Below, one piece after another: positions 47,740-61,108 of a DNA stretch of 64,000 nt. The stretch comes from Hofstenia miamia (taxonomy: Eukaryota; Xenacoelomorpha; Acoela). A program made the position numbers and the translations under genes. The stretch lies in assembly GCA_004352715.1 (NCBI GenBank), contig SCFE01000089.1, positions 1,455,578 to 1,519,577 of the forward strand, written 5' to 3'. Position 1 is the stretch's first letter. Each line of letters starts with the position of its first letter. The notes beneath the pieces were generated by a model. That model worked only from the letters and a program-made list of their open reading frames with translations, was not told where the DNA came from and did no database searches.

Positions 47740-48219
47740 ATAGCACAACGTGCTGTATATGTTTCTGATAGAATGTATTCTTGATCAATTTATAAGGCTT
47801 CAATTCAGGTTTCTTTGCAGTACGTCGGGCAGTAGCTTTGATTATTTGGAGGTCCGCTGCCGCTTTTTTTATAAAGTCATTGGGTGTTGAACAAAATGCC
47901 GTACAACCCTCTGCTGTTCCAAAACCGATGATGTCCTGATTACACCCCTTCGATTGTTCTTATTGGCTTGGAAAATTGTCCCGGTATTTTTGAACGATCT
48001 TTATTCATTTGAGCTGATGCTGTTGCAACTTACTGCTTTCGCGAGGTCCAATATTAAATTCTCTAATAAATGCAAGCCGTATCTCGTTCCAGTATTTGTG
48101 AATAATAAACAGAGCAATGATTCGTTTCTATAGCTACACGTGGATATAAAAATATATTGCATAGGTTGTCTGCCATCGAAATGATAGCCTTTTAAAAATA
48201 TACAGTCTAACTGAAACAC
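47740..48219 (-). other. coding-like remnant, unassigned
   Basis: The minus strand holds an open frame (48219-48001) and then, in another frame, FGTAEGCTAFCSTPNDFIKK (about 47870-47930) and a basic stretch with ATARRTAKKPELKPYK (about 47800-47850). The composition is protein-like and differs from surrounding DNA. Probably part of a degraded mobile element. I do not recognise the family. Confidence 0.3.
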
Positions 48220-51147
48220 CCGGTAGTTTAGATGGATATTTTAGCATATGGCTTATGTGGTATTGTACATCCAATATAGTAGATCAATTTCGCGACTGGT
48301 ATTCACACATTTAAATGAGTAATTGTTCTTTTAACAGTTGCAACTCGTTTACTTTTTTACTACTTGAACAGAGTTTGGGTTAACTTTTGGACTCACATAT
48401 ATTATTGTATGCTACAATTTAATAAATGTATAAATTTGTTTAATACTTGAGCTACATAAAATAGTGTTACAATTTGGAATGCACAGCACATTCATATCGT
48501 TGGCATTTTTTGCTCTTCTTATCCTCTTTTCGTGACCTGATGAAGCATCATTGGATTTTTCGTTGCTCAGAGTGGCTTCCTAGAATTTAATATATAACTA
48601 TAGACTCAATGCAGTTTTCACTGAAGTTCTTTTCTTAATCATCTTGTCACAAAATTGATAAACCAAATTTATCTAAAGATTAAATTAATGTATGATAAAT
48701 AAAGGGGTCATACTATGCACTTGCAACCAGTAACAACTACAACATCAGTCAGTGTCATGGCAACGCCATATAGTCATCTTCTGTACTTTCTCGAGCTTCT
48801 ATATTTGCTCACCAACGCGTCCAAATTATTGACACCTGCTTTAGTTGAGTTGTAGAAAGTATCTATCTTACTTTTACATTGATCTCACTGCTGCTGATAT
48901 CAATGCATTGAAGAGAGCAAAAGCACTGGCGATCCTAACTTGTCTTAAGAACACAAAGAGGAATTTTCATCGTAAAAGTGAACTGTATCACTTTTGAAAC
49001 GTGAACCATGCGGGAGCTTCTGTTGAGTGGCAACCATTTTAGTTTTAAATTTTTTTTGTCAGTTATCTTTCATTTAGTACTCTGAAGAAATAAAAGTTGT
49101 ACATTGTGATATTTCTTCCACAATTAATGTAGTTCCTTGGCAAGTGCATTACAACAGCTTCTGGAATAGAAGACGAACTTTCATACGCTTCTCTTAGCAA
49201 GGTATCTGCACCAATACACACCACGAAGTCATTACACACCCTTTAGTCATTAAATCCAAAAATTTTAAGTAAAATCTAAAATTCTGAAAATCATTACCTT
49301 TATTCCAAATTTTCCTGGTTTGGCTGGAATGCGCATGCGAAGTCCCACTCGTCCAAGAAATCCATTAACATTTAATTAATAGTAAGAAGAAACAAAAAAT
49401 TTAGTTATGTACAGTACGTTTCTTCAAATGAAGAATGTGTTCCAACATGAAACCAAATGAGGAATTATTTGAAAATCTACTAAGTGATGATAATTTTCTT
49501 GAAAAAAAAGATGAGAGCAATTCAGCTTTGCATTGCCGGAAAGTCCACTAATTTTATCCCAGGTTTTGAAAACAATATAGTTTTAAATGTTATCAAATGA
49601 CTAGTGTTGAAAGGAATCCAAAATCATCTGAACTTGATTATTTATTTTAGTTATTCCAGAGGTTGAAATCATTCGAGTACGTTGTTTATAATATGTTCTA
49701 TCACCAATGCGTACTATTTTAAATGCCATGAAGTCATTTATTCTAGAATATATTCCTAGGCAAAGCTAGTCCATCGATGTAATGTAACTTTAATATTATT
49801 GTTAGGTGACGCTATTTTCCAAGTTACAAGAGGAAATTTATATTTGGGCTGAGCTTAATGTCTGTGGTAGTAAAAATTCCTGAAACCGTCATCTCCTAGT
49901 ATGCAACCATATTTCAGGTTGTCATGATCAAATTGTTAAATCTTCTAAATATAGTATTTCTATTTTTTACATCAAAAGTCCATCAATATCATCAAATGTA
50001 CTATGTCTTTCAAATATGTTGAAAAATTAATAGCTCGGGAATGTGAAAAGTACGCCATGCGGTTGTTAACAACTAAATGTATTTAATTCGTTTTCTAATT
50101 AGATCAATTAATATTCAGACAAGCAAGCAAAAACTATACTGTGTTGATAGAGGTACCAACTCAACATTGTTTTTTTCTCAGATGAACTTCAAAAATGACA
50201 TACTTTGTATAATTATATATATTCAATATATTTTACATTGCGAAGTAATCGATTCAAAGAAAATTTTGGCGATAAGAAATTAGCTTTAGGCTTTACAAAG
50301 TTTGCTATGAGACAATTTACGATCTACTTCACTAATATTTGATTTATAGCATGACTTAAACAAATGTTAGCTTTCCTGAATATGAATTTTATTTTGTTTA
50401 ATTTTGTTTCGCAGTAGTAAGGAGTTTGCATTTAATGGTAAAAGATGGCATTTAAGTATATGCACGCGCTATTTTTACGGTAAAATTTATCAAAATAAGA
50501 AGTCTACTATTCAAAGAAGTTGTCTTTTTGAAAGGATAGGCGATTAACGCAAAATATCCATTCATTTTTTTGCAATTTGTGATGGTTCTAAATTACATTT
50601 TTAAACGTGCCTAACCCGAACGTGGATGATCTATTTACAGAAAGCAAAATAATTGAGGCCAGTTGCTGTTGAAATGGGCTTTAGACCACTTTATTATTTA
50701 GGCAAGGGAAGAATTTGAAAATTTTTGCAAGAATCGCATCTATCATTGAAAAAAGTTAGTATTTTAATCACAAATTTACACAATAATAGAGATGCATATT
50801 TTAAAATCCAAGGATTTCCAAATTTTCTATAACGATTGGAGAAAATTGTTTGAAAATGCATACAAGACAGATTGTGCTTTTCAACTCACAATAGGCAGTT
50901 TAGTATTTTTTCTTAGAAAATAGAATCAACGACAATTTCATTGAGTGGCTATGTAAAACATTTAATGCCCCTAAACTTACTATTCAAACAGAGTTCACTC
51001 AAGTGCAATTACATTTGGTTCTATTTCACCTACCATTTTATTGGCTTATTCAGTTTTTCCTGACACTTACTTTTCTTGGCATTTCATAGTAATTATGTAG
51101 GATTTTTTCCATTTCGTATAATTATCCAAAGTTAAGGAAATATCTAC

Positions 51148-51197
<50 letters not shown>

Positions 51198-51876
51198 GAT
51201 TGAAAAATTTTGAACTATTGCATTGCGGATGGTTTGATTTACATAATTCATCAGATATAAAATCAGGTTGCGTTTAAGATTTGTAAAACATTTGTTTATG
51301 AATTTAACCTTTGTTATGCTATGCTTGCAAATGCAGTAGCAAATTGGTTGTCACATTTATTAGTCTTGTGACACTTACGTTTCAATATTTACTAGAAAGT
51401 GATTTTTACATTTTAATTTAGGAGTTAATTGGGGAAATTCTAAACATAGAGCTATAATTTTTTGCAATTCAACCATTCACATTTTAATTGACTGGAAATG
51501 CTCAGGCAGTTCGNCCTTACAAAATAGACGAAGGGCTTGTATCGGTGAATTATTACTTCTATAATAACAAGAAACTAATTTGACACGGGTTAATTGTTTA
51601 TTAAGGTAAAATAACTTTTTACAGAATATCAACTTAGTTGAAGACTTACATTTAAGGTGTAGCTGTTTTCAGGAATAACTCAATTTGGTTGCAGTATTTG
51701 AATTTTAGTGAAAATTTCTGTTTGGACTTTTGTCCAACACAATATCCTTCCAAATTGTACGAATTCCAATATTTATTCCTAAAGAAATTATTAATTAAAT
51801 TTACATATTTAAATGATCCTTTTTGATCATTATTTGCTAGTATTTTTCGTGAATCGTTACCATTTTTTTATTTTAG
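48220..51876. other. intron 9, last part
   Basis: AT-rich. About 50610-50870 is a copy of the dispersed repeat also present at 33330-33620. A TA microsatellite occupies 51151-51192 and a single N lies at 51514. The acceptor for exon 10 is tttttttattttag (ending 51876). Confidence 0.5.
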
Positions 51877-51999
51877 TTCATGGCTATGTTAAAAGTGATC
51901 TTAAAACTGTTGACGAAAGTCTCGATGATGACTTTTCGGTGAAGCCCATGAGTAAAAAGTTTAAGTCTGAAGGTGCTCTAAATGTTCAAGAATCTTATG
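51877..51999 (+). CDS. adaptor gene exon 10: acidic/basic tail
   Basis: 123 nt, phase 1 to 1, between a strong pyrimidine tract with ttttag and tatg|gtaaat. It encodes HGYVKSDLKTVDESLDDDFS, then VKPMSKKFKSEGALNVQESY. Highly charged and probably disordered. Joined to exon 9 across a 12.3-kb intron without a phase break. Confidence 0.8.
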
Positions 52000-54390
52000 G
52001 TAAATGTTTCTTATGTTATTGCTATGTAACCGATTATTTGATTTCAAATTAAATTATTCAATTATCATTTGAAATGGTTGAATTTGCTGCACCCTAATCA
52101 AAATCCTCTTCTATTCAACTTTGTTTTTTATATGCTAATTAATATAGGATTACATACAAAACTACAATTCAAAAAAGCATCTTTCTAAAGTTGAGTAAAT
52201 GGCTCTTATTTTTATCTACTTATACCACTTCATGTAATTTTCTTATATTCGCATTAGAGGTAAATTCAAATTTGACCGCTAATAGTTTTTTTATTTAATA
52301 TTATATTTTCAAATGTATTACTGAAAACTATTTTGTTTTAAGCTAACAGACTATAAGTTATTTAAATATCACTATTGTTCATATATATTTCTTCAACCAA
52401 TTTAAGTTTCAAAGTAGTGCTACATTTACCCTTAATTTTATTTGACGGGAGAGTAAATGCAACTCATTTTCAGACCATATGATTTTTGAGAGGCCTGCAA
52501 TTGCAAATTTAATATAATGATGTTTTTATGTTAAAACCTGGCATTCTTACTCTATTGGAAGACATTAAGCACCACCATGGGCTTAAAAAAATACATTTTT
52601 AAGTATTTTTCTTGAAAATTGAAGTTTTAAAAGCAGCATATTAATCTAACTATTGCAAGACGTTTAAATTATTTGCGTATTAAGTTCATTTACTTAATAT
52701 ATATATGTCAAATATGTATGGTTGTTGATATTCGTAGTAGTTGTTGTAAATTACTTTATTTGACGAAGGAGAAACAAGCATACTTCAATTTTTACAATAG
52801 TCATTTAAAATAATTCACAATATTCGTTAGACGACATAAGTGACAACAGCAGACAAAGAAATGTTAACAACTGTTATTACCATCATAGAATGCCAAACGC
52901 TTTAGGACATTTTTGAATTTGATAGTATTATCATAAAAATGATCTATTAGTGCTCTTCTGAATGAAATGCAAAAATTATTGGGTGGTAGGTTTGAGTTTT
53001 TTGTTGATTTTAATAGGAAAATTGTATAAGTAAAGGAGAATGCTATGTTTTTTAAAATCTACTACAGAGGTAGAGGTAAGAATCTTGTTAACCTTAAACT
53101 ACCTAAGAATTTTTAAAATTTTTAATGGTTTTTTAAATAAATTTTCAATGAAAAATTCTGAATTTTTTTCAAGTACTCTTTTGTAGAAATTTCTAACTGT
53201 ATGTTCGAGCACGTTCACCAATAGTTGTGCCATTTCTAATGATTTCCAAATTTCATTATAAGCTTGGAGAAAATTACTTGGACATTTGGAAAAATATTTG
53301 ATTTATAAAGGACATAGGCATTTAAAGAAGGTCAGATCATATAATTGTAAAATTCTATAAATTGGAAGTAACTCTTATAATAAATTATTTTCATTTCCTG
53401 AAATTTGTATTATCCATCTTGTTTAAGTATTACATTCGATGGATGTCAGTAAAATTCGCGACCAAGCCATAGATAAATATATTAATTGAGAATCATAGAG
53501 CGGTAAATGTGTTAAATAGGGTGTCTCTCTTTAGCTTTCAGTTGCCTTACTTGAGCGTCTCTAATATATAGATATGTGAGAATAATTAATTACCACTTCA
53601 CATTTTCAATGCTTGCCATAAATTAGTCCAGATAGACAAGACATTTTTTATTGAAATAATTCCTGCGTTTTCGTGTGCTTCGATTGGTTTACATATTTCT
53701 TCTCTGCTTCTTTGACTTATCTTACGTATTTTGTGAGACTTCATTATTTATTCAGACATTCAAATACTCTCTACAAACGCTTGCTTAATAACTTTTCTTG
53801 TATCTTGTCTCTGTTGATTGTAACTATGCAGAGGGACCACCAGATCTCGTGTGGTTTTTGCTGATTATTTAACTTCTCTAAGAATTCTAGTAATTTATGC
53901 GCTTAATTTAAACATCGATACGCGAATAAGAATGTCTTAATTTATGTACATAGTACAAATCAATTCAGATCAGAACGTAAATGCAATTATATTGAAATGT
54001 CTGAAATTCAGTAGCTGCTAGACAACAGTCTATCTTCAGACATTTTACAATTTAAGACCAAAAGCCACTTCCGGGAATTGTAAGTTCTGCATGGTGTACT
54101 AATGCACAACAGATTGCATTCTTCTGGAAAAACGAGAGAACCACATATTGTTACAATCTTATATAAATCACCTCTAAATAAGCTAAGCCTGGAACTTGTT
54201 TCAACGTTATTTTGTTTCATGCTTACCTGTAAATAAACTTTCCTCGTTTTCTGCATTCAATCGCAGTTTTACTCATTCAAAATTGCTTTCGTTTGCAGAA
54301 GACACCGATTGGAAGTTATCACATATCTAGATACATTATACGTACATCAAGTTAAAACTAACAAATCTAAGCGCAGCGTCTTTTAAAACA
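52000..54390. other. intron 10, first part
   Basis: AT-rich. About 53170-53330 shares words (agcttggagaaaattacttgg) with the dispersed repeat at 33330 and 50610. No gene recognised. Confidence 0.4.
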
Positions 54391-54394
54391 TCAA

Positions 54395-54653
54395 AGACGT
54401 ACTTTCATTCTCTTTAGAATCATCAGTCATATACAAATATCAGTGGTTTGAGTATCATCACTTATACATCGGTGAAATCTAAAGACATGAATGTAAAAAT
54501 AAAAGAACATATGAGAGGCCACTTTAATAAGATATATTTTGCCATCAACACCAAAAAATTGCAAGCAATGAAAACGAAATTTATTAAGATAGGAGAACAA
54601 TATGTGTATGAAGCGTAATTTTTAAATATGAAAAGTCTAAGAAGTATTAGTTT

Positions 54654-54656
<3 letters not shown>
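54395..54656 (+). mobile_element. second Penelope-like remnant: GIY-YIG end
   Basis: Across frame breaks the + strand reads SSVIYKYQWFEYHHLYIGEI (about 54420-54478), then RHMNVKIKEHMRGH (54483-54525) and FIKIGEQYVYEA (about 54580-54617). The YKYxC...YIGET..H...IKEH..GH pattern is the GIY-YIG endonuclease of Penelope-like elements, as in the copy at 43778. Only the 3' end is present. It runs into a TA microsatellite at 54657. Confidence 0.7.

Positions 54657-54699
<43 letters not shown>
54657..54699. repeat. TA microsatellite
   Basis: About 20 TA units directly after the Penelope remnant, the same arrangement as at 44161. Confidence 0.9.
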
Positions 54700-54701
<2 letters not shown>

Positions 54702-57700
54702 AAAGCTTGTAGTATGAATTGTTAATAGTATAATTTGAGTTTGCTTAAAAAATTTGGAGTTGCACTATTGTTGAGGACAATGCTGTGAACACAGTTTGTC
54801 AACTAAGCCACCCTGGGACTGACCGTGTTTTATTCTTACATGCCTTTCATGATTCTAAAATCTGTCACAGCTTTGCATTTGTAAGTCAATTGGGAGATAA
54901 CATAACGTTTTCTAGCATTGCATTTGTGTTACTTTTCACCTAAATGCTTTTGCTCACCGTGTGTTCTAAGTGTTGTCATCATGTCTGACACGTCATCACA
55001 GTTGGTCGCTTTTCTCGCGCATTCTTAGCATTCATTCATTGTTCAATTGTTCAATAACTAGAATCGATTTGTCGATGTTTTCATGCTATGACTACTTTCT
55101 TGTAAATCATTCCTCAAAACTATGTTTACGAAGTATGCAAGCATTAATTTGAATTACCCACGGCAAATTGGCACACTAAGTATTTTCTCTTACCTTCCGT
55201 CATTTTCGGGGAAGCTATTACACGATTTCATATTTAAGATTTGTAAGCTTACGAGAACCCCGAAATATACAGTATTTCAAAATTGTGCGTGAATGAAGAT
55301 ATGCTTTGATTATTAAATAAAAGTCTTACGTATGACCTTGATCTTTGTATTTGAGGAATCGGGAATGACAATATTCTATCTGTGTTTATTAGATATTCTC
55401 GCAAATTGATGGATCAGATTGATTTTCGGACGTTTCATTATTTGAACTTGACTCTCTAATTTTTTTATTTTACTCGCAGCATTTACTCATATAATTTCGA
55501 TTGAAAATTTCAACGCGATCACAACTATATTTCACCTTTTGTTTAAATGCTATTTTTGTGTAGTAATCAGCCTATTTGTTTTTGAACCATATAACGGTTT
55601 CATCCAAACATGAGTTGCAGCATTGATTTCATCCTTTTTGTATTAAAACAGCTGTGTGCTGAATGATGTAATTTCTAGTGTTAATCAACTTTTACAATGA
55701 TAGCAAACTAAAATGTGATCGATGTGCATCAGAGTGTATCGAGTCTGGCGATGTCATATTAGCTGCAACATTAAGTGCACACGCTACATTAACCACGAAT
55801 ATCTTGTTTTTTCAATTAAATAGAAGTGCAAAAATGCAAATTTCATCACATTCGCAGACATTGATTAATGGTAGATTTATTTATCAATATTTCCATCACT
55901 TTTTGTAAAATTTGCTATCCGACCATTTTTTTCATTAGAAACCAATTTTGTTCAATACAAATACCAGGGCGGCAAGTGGTTCATACTCTTTGACCCAACC
56001 TCACCCATACAATTTTCACCAAAAAGAAGCCGAATCCAACCGCCAAATAGAAGTTTTTTAAATCGGACCCTACCCAACTGTGGCAATTCATTTGATGTCC
56101 TTCAACCTCATTTGATGTATTGAATGCTGATAAAATATGTTATTATACAAACTACTAGCGCTTGATTTTCTCGGAAACTAAAATCTTTGCGTTCTTTACA
56201 TATTTTAAAGTTGACAATAACGTCAGATTATAAATTTAGTCAACATAATCAACGGACAAACCCGTTTAATCTTTTCGCATGCTTAACTTCAACTCGACTC
56301 ACTAGCCTTTTTCAAAAATACGATTTAACTCAAGAAATTGCAGATTTGAAATAGCAGTCTCACTTCGATCAACGACGAACATTATCTTCTTTATCCGTCG
56401 GTTAAATTTCTGTCAAGATTTGTAAAAAATGGAAAACTCACTTTGCAATACTTTAAGCGAAAAATCATTGAATTTATACAATCATTATAATCAGATTTAT
56501 GAAGTATATTTTGGGTGCAAAGTTTCATATTTGTGTGAAATTCAATGTTTTCAAGTTACTTGGAAAATGTCTCACTGCTACATCAATTTTTTTCTTTCAC
56601 AGTGTGATTCTGTTAACAGTAGCTTTTTAGTTTTTGAATATTAGATCTAGAAATGTTATTTGCACTGTTAGTTTGATTAAAGCAATTTATTATCATTGGG
56701 TAACCAATGTTTTAATGCAATTCTATGCAATAATAATTTCAGAAAAATTTCCTGTTCCGTCATTTAAATTAAGATTCGTTTGTATATTATTTCGCAAATT
56801 GATTTTTAAATGCGAAACTTTCCAAGTTCGAATATTTTAGCTTCAAATTGAATTCAGGTTTTTAGGTCAACAGCCTCACATTGTGATTAGGACCCCCATT
56901 CATATGAAAGTTAATTTAAAAGTAACCACGTAGAAACTGCATGCCAATAGAATGATCGTTTGAATGGAAATTTTATCAAAGAAGTCCACTTAGTATCGAT
57001 CATTAAAACGCGCTTTAATTTCGGTACTTGAATCAAAAAGCGTTCATCAAAAGAGCGATCATGTGAACTAAATTTTAGCAAAAGAGGCATCAAAGATTTC
57101 CGTCTGAGCTCACCTAATTTTAGCTGCTATTGTATCTGAATATGAGACAGAAGCAAATTAGATGACAGTCAAATACTTTTAAACGGTATCATTGCCTATA
57201 AACACAATCAAGGTATCTAGAAATTCTAACCAGGCCTCTGGATCTGCTCATTAACCATTAAAATTTGTTGCAGTTCTTTACAAACGACTGTTTAAATTTG
57301 TCAGCTGAAGTCATTAAGATTATTAAGAAATTCTGAATTCTCATTGGCCCTGTCAAATATGTATTTCTTCGCAAGTGCTAATTGAATGGTGGTGTTCAAG
57401 ATATCAGACTTTCTAAGGACACCTGAATTCATATACAATGTTTTAACACATGCAGATTATTATAACTATTTTATTCTGTCGATTTCAGGCTATTTTACTT
57501 TTCGGGTAGAGTTTATCTTCTGATTTTCCTCAAAAATGATTTGCAGATGAAGCTCTCCTGAACTAATACAATCTGTTAACAGGCATTTCAAGATTGCTCA
57601 GCAACCAGCAGTCACATCTTCTAATATTGGATTATGTCTAAAAAAACTATTGCAACCTAAACTCATTTCAGAAATGTGTACTGCTGCAGTGCCTAAGTTT

Positions 57701-57948
57701 TTCTTACCACAGTTGTTTCACCTTAATATACTGTGTTCTATTTTAGAGTGTAGATTTGCAGATTTTAGTGTGTCATATATTTTGATTATTATTATTATGC
57801 CCACTACTTTTTAAATATAATGTCATGTTGTAAAATGATTGTTCGTGAACTAACATTCAACTCATTTTCTAATTGAACATTAGTTGTATATTAATTTTTT
57901 TACTATGTAAATCTTTATAATTTTTCTTCTCAATCTATTAATGTTTAG
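54700..57948. other. intron 10, last part
   Basis: AT-rich. GC-richer patches at 55970-56060 (cagggcggcaagtggttc start) and 56920-57110 may be repeat fragments. Minus-strand pieces at about 57180-57700 look like broken coding sequence but match no family I can name. Confidence 0.35.
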
Positions 57949-57973
57949 ATTCTGATGTAAATTCCATGGATCA
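57949..57973 (+). CDS. adaptor gene exon 11: microexon (25 nt)
   Basis: Between ctattaatgtttag and atca|gtaagt, phase 1 to 2, encoding DSDVNSMD. The donor is consensus. Too short to call alone, but its phases are exactly those needed to join exons 10 and 12. Confidence 0.55.
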
Positions 57974-58728
57974 GTAAGTTCATTTCAAGTTTTATTGTAT
58001 ATAGCCAATGTTGGCTATGTTTAATTATTCATTTTTCTCGGTGTTCGAGAATTTGAGACTTTAGAAGATGATAGAGTAAAATTGAATTTTTTATATTTAC
58101 TGCTAAAGTGGGGATTGATATTAATCCAGTTTTCAAAACGATTTTTGAAGTTATTATGGTGATTTTGCATTAAGAAAAAACTTCCTATTATTATGTTAGA
58201 GTAGAATGTATACGCGCGGATTAAAAGTTTTCCCTATAGGTTTGTTCAAAAAATTTCATCTATATGTGTACGATTACTGTGCAGAAATCTAAATTGTGTA
58301 GCCCACAGTTTGGCTTTTTAGGTCCGATTATCAAATGCCTTGGTTATCTTAATTAATACGTCCATCTCATTTTGTATATTATTTGGGATACGAGTGCGGT
58401 AGGGTGTTCAAGCTCACTACGTTGGTGATAAACTTCAGATAATTATCAAATTAGAAAAATTGATGTTATTTTTTTTCATTTAATTTTTTATTAGGATATG
58501 TATATGTAGTAGGCTCTGGTTAATTACAAACTAATTTATTTGTATCAGAGTGAATGGATTGATTTTACAAACCTGTATATTTTAAAAATCTTGTTGTCAA
58601 TTTAGTACAATCACTGATACGCATAGTACTATCTAATGCAACATTTTTAAATGTATGACTTAAGGTCCGGTAGGTTTAATGTGCTGTGTAGCAATTTTTT
58701 AATCTATTAATAATGAATTTGTTTTTAG
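57974..58728 (+). other. intron 11
   Basis: GT at 57974 to AG at 58727-58728. AT-rich, no repeats recognised. Confidence 0.45.
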
Positions 58729-58763
58729 CAATGAATATAATAACTTCGACGCACCAAATGCTG
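58729..58763 (+). CDS. adaptor gene exon 12: microexon (35 nt) with YNN motif
   Basis: Between tttgtttttag and gctg|gtaagt, phase 2 to 1, encoding NEYNNFDAPNA. YNN fits the pYxN consensus bound by GRB2-type SH2 domains (established motif; use here is inferred). The splice sites are strong. Confidence 0.6.
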
Positions 58764-61108
58764 GTAAGTGTTTTCTCTACTTTATAAACATCTAAAGAAA
58801 ACTTAAATATTGTTAATACTTAAAAGTATTTGTGAAACTGTTTTTGTATACTAAGTTAATTTTTACTACTATTAAGATCAAGCTTTAATAAGACTTATAG
58901 GCACATTGGGTATCTACGTAAGCATTTTCAAAAGATTTATGACTACAAAGTTTACTTGTAAAGTCACTAATGTATTCAATATTTTTTAAAACAAACTTTT
59001 TTCCGTTTTTAGAAGCAGATATCACACACTTTTGACTTGAGATAATACATGCTTTGGAAATCAATTTTATGCATTGGGTGCTTCACGCTTTTTTAATTTT
59101 ATTGTTTGTTTGGATGCTTTATAAATCGCAAAATGTGGTTTTCTAGCAATTTAAAGAAAATCAGTGTCAATTTTTTTACAATTTTGTTTGCTTACCATTT
59201 TATAAATAATATCGTTTGTTTAAGTTTGTCTTAAATGATACTATGAGCAAATTAAATTTTATGCTTTAAGAACCAGCAAAGTTTGATTTCAAAAATCAAC
59301 AAGAAGAGCCAAACATCGGTTAAAATATGCTTTAAAAATACCAGACTTCAAAAGATTTTCTATGAGTTATTTCTGTGTACATAATACCAGTAAATAACAA
59401 ATTATTGTTTAAGATGCTGGACAGTGAGATTCATCGCTTAGGATTTCAAAAATGCTCAGGCTGATAAGGAGCATTTTGTAGATCGCTATGCTCCATTTAT
59501 ATATTCTCCGAGATATAGTCTTCTCTATCTCTTCTTTATCTCACTACAATGCATCCATTGAGTATGCCCACTCAAATTCACAATGTATAGTCAATTATCA
59601 TTTGTCAATTCTGTGTACATGTAATAGGGTGGAAGTGGAATGAAGGAAATTGTATGAGATTTGTGTCAAATGTAATTTGGTCGAAATGTTTGTATAAATA
59701 TCCGTTTTATGATTTGCATTATTAATACAATTACTCGTTCCTTTATTAGCAAACGATAATGTATGTTACTTACTAAGTTTGAAACAAATAACACACAATA
59801 ATATATTTGACTTTCTATTATGTATCGATAAAATAATAGAAAATTCAACTTTCTACATCGTTGATTATGACAATCGAAGTTGAAAAGAAAGGGGAAGTAG
59901 ATGGAGAAATGCATTCCGTTGATTGTCAACTTGGAGTACTAAAGTTAAGGTGGAGGAATCCCCTGTCTCACTTGAATGGACAAGAGGCCTATTTGGATGG
60001 TTTGCACACGACAATCATTGCAAAATTAGTCTGAAGTGAGCCATTAACGTGTTGGACACTATTGCCATTAACGGTAGTCCGGTGATGTCTTTCTATTCCA
60101 TTCTTCTACTTGCTTCAAATATTGATTATGATATCTGTCGAATATGTACAAGAATAATTGGTTAACGAAATCCTCTGTTTATCAAGACATTCGTTAGCCG
60201 ATGCTTTCCTGTAGTGCAGTGCTCCCGAACATTTTAGACTATCAACCCATCAATTGGTTTCTTGATGTCTCATCAACCCTTAGGCATGGATAAGAGAATA
60301 ATAAAGTTTTCAACCTTTCATGTCAATCCTTTTATAGAAAATTTCCTTTTCATTGAAGAAGAGCTAATCTGCCATTTTTAAGAGACTCCCTATCCCGTTA
60401 CACTCAATACAACGATTGCAAAATAGTTTATAATCTCACCGGCATCTAAGAAATACATACGTTTTTACAATAGGTTTTGACAAAATGTATTAGTTGTTCA
60501 CTGAGTTCGAATTTTGTTCATTTATTGATTAAACATCCTGTGCTGAAATAGCTAAATTTATGAAAGAATTTCGTTTGTTTTGGCAAAAGATTGACATTCA
60601 CGTAGTTTTTCGCAGTTACAACCAAGCTCTCAAATTTTCTCCTCTGCTTAACATTTCTTAGGAATGATTTCCTTTTCAAAGGAATATATGTCATTTTCCT
60701 TTCTTATACTAGTGTCAAACAAATAACATTAAAGGAGTTCTCTTTATTTACCCAGTTTATATCATTCCACTAAATATATTTGTTGAATTTTTCAATGCAA
60801 ATTGAATTTCTCTCTTTTTTAAATTCCGTCCTTGATTTTTCAAATTTTTCATGATTTTAGGTAACTTTAACAGCCTTGTACATTATACAATTCCAAAGTT
60901 TTATTGAACTTTTTAAGCTAAAAAGATAAGAACAAATCCGGCGTACTCCTTATTAATGAAAGGTAATGTTTCCCTTCACTACCAGAAATATCATCCGTTT
61001 AGCTCAATTAGTTTTTAAATTCGTATTATTTCATGTTTTCATTGATTTTATTTTCACTTAGTCTAAATGTTTTCCTGAAATATTTCACTAGTTATTGTTT
61101 CTGTTTAG
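58764..61108. other. intron 12
   Basis: AT-rich. At 60217 cagtgctcccgaac, followed by tcaaccc repeats, resembles a hAT-type start, but no matching end was found. The minus ORF at 59666-59929 looks spurious. Confidence 0.4.

Noticed and set aside
48710-49160. Possible MITE with atgcacttgcaa at both ends
   Set aside because: The inverted match is only about 11 bp with a mismatch and there is no target duplication.
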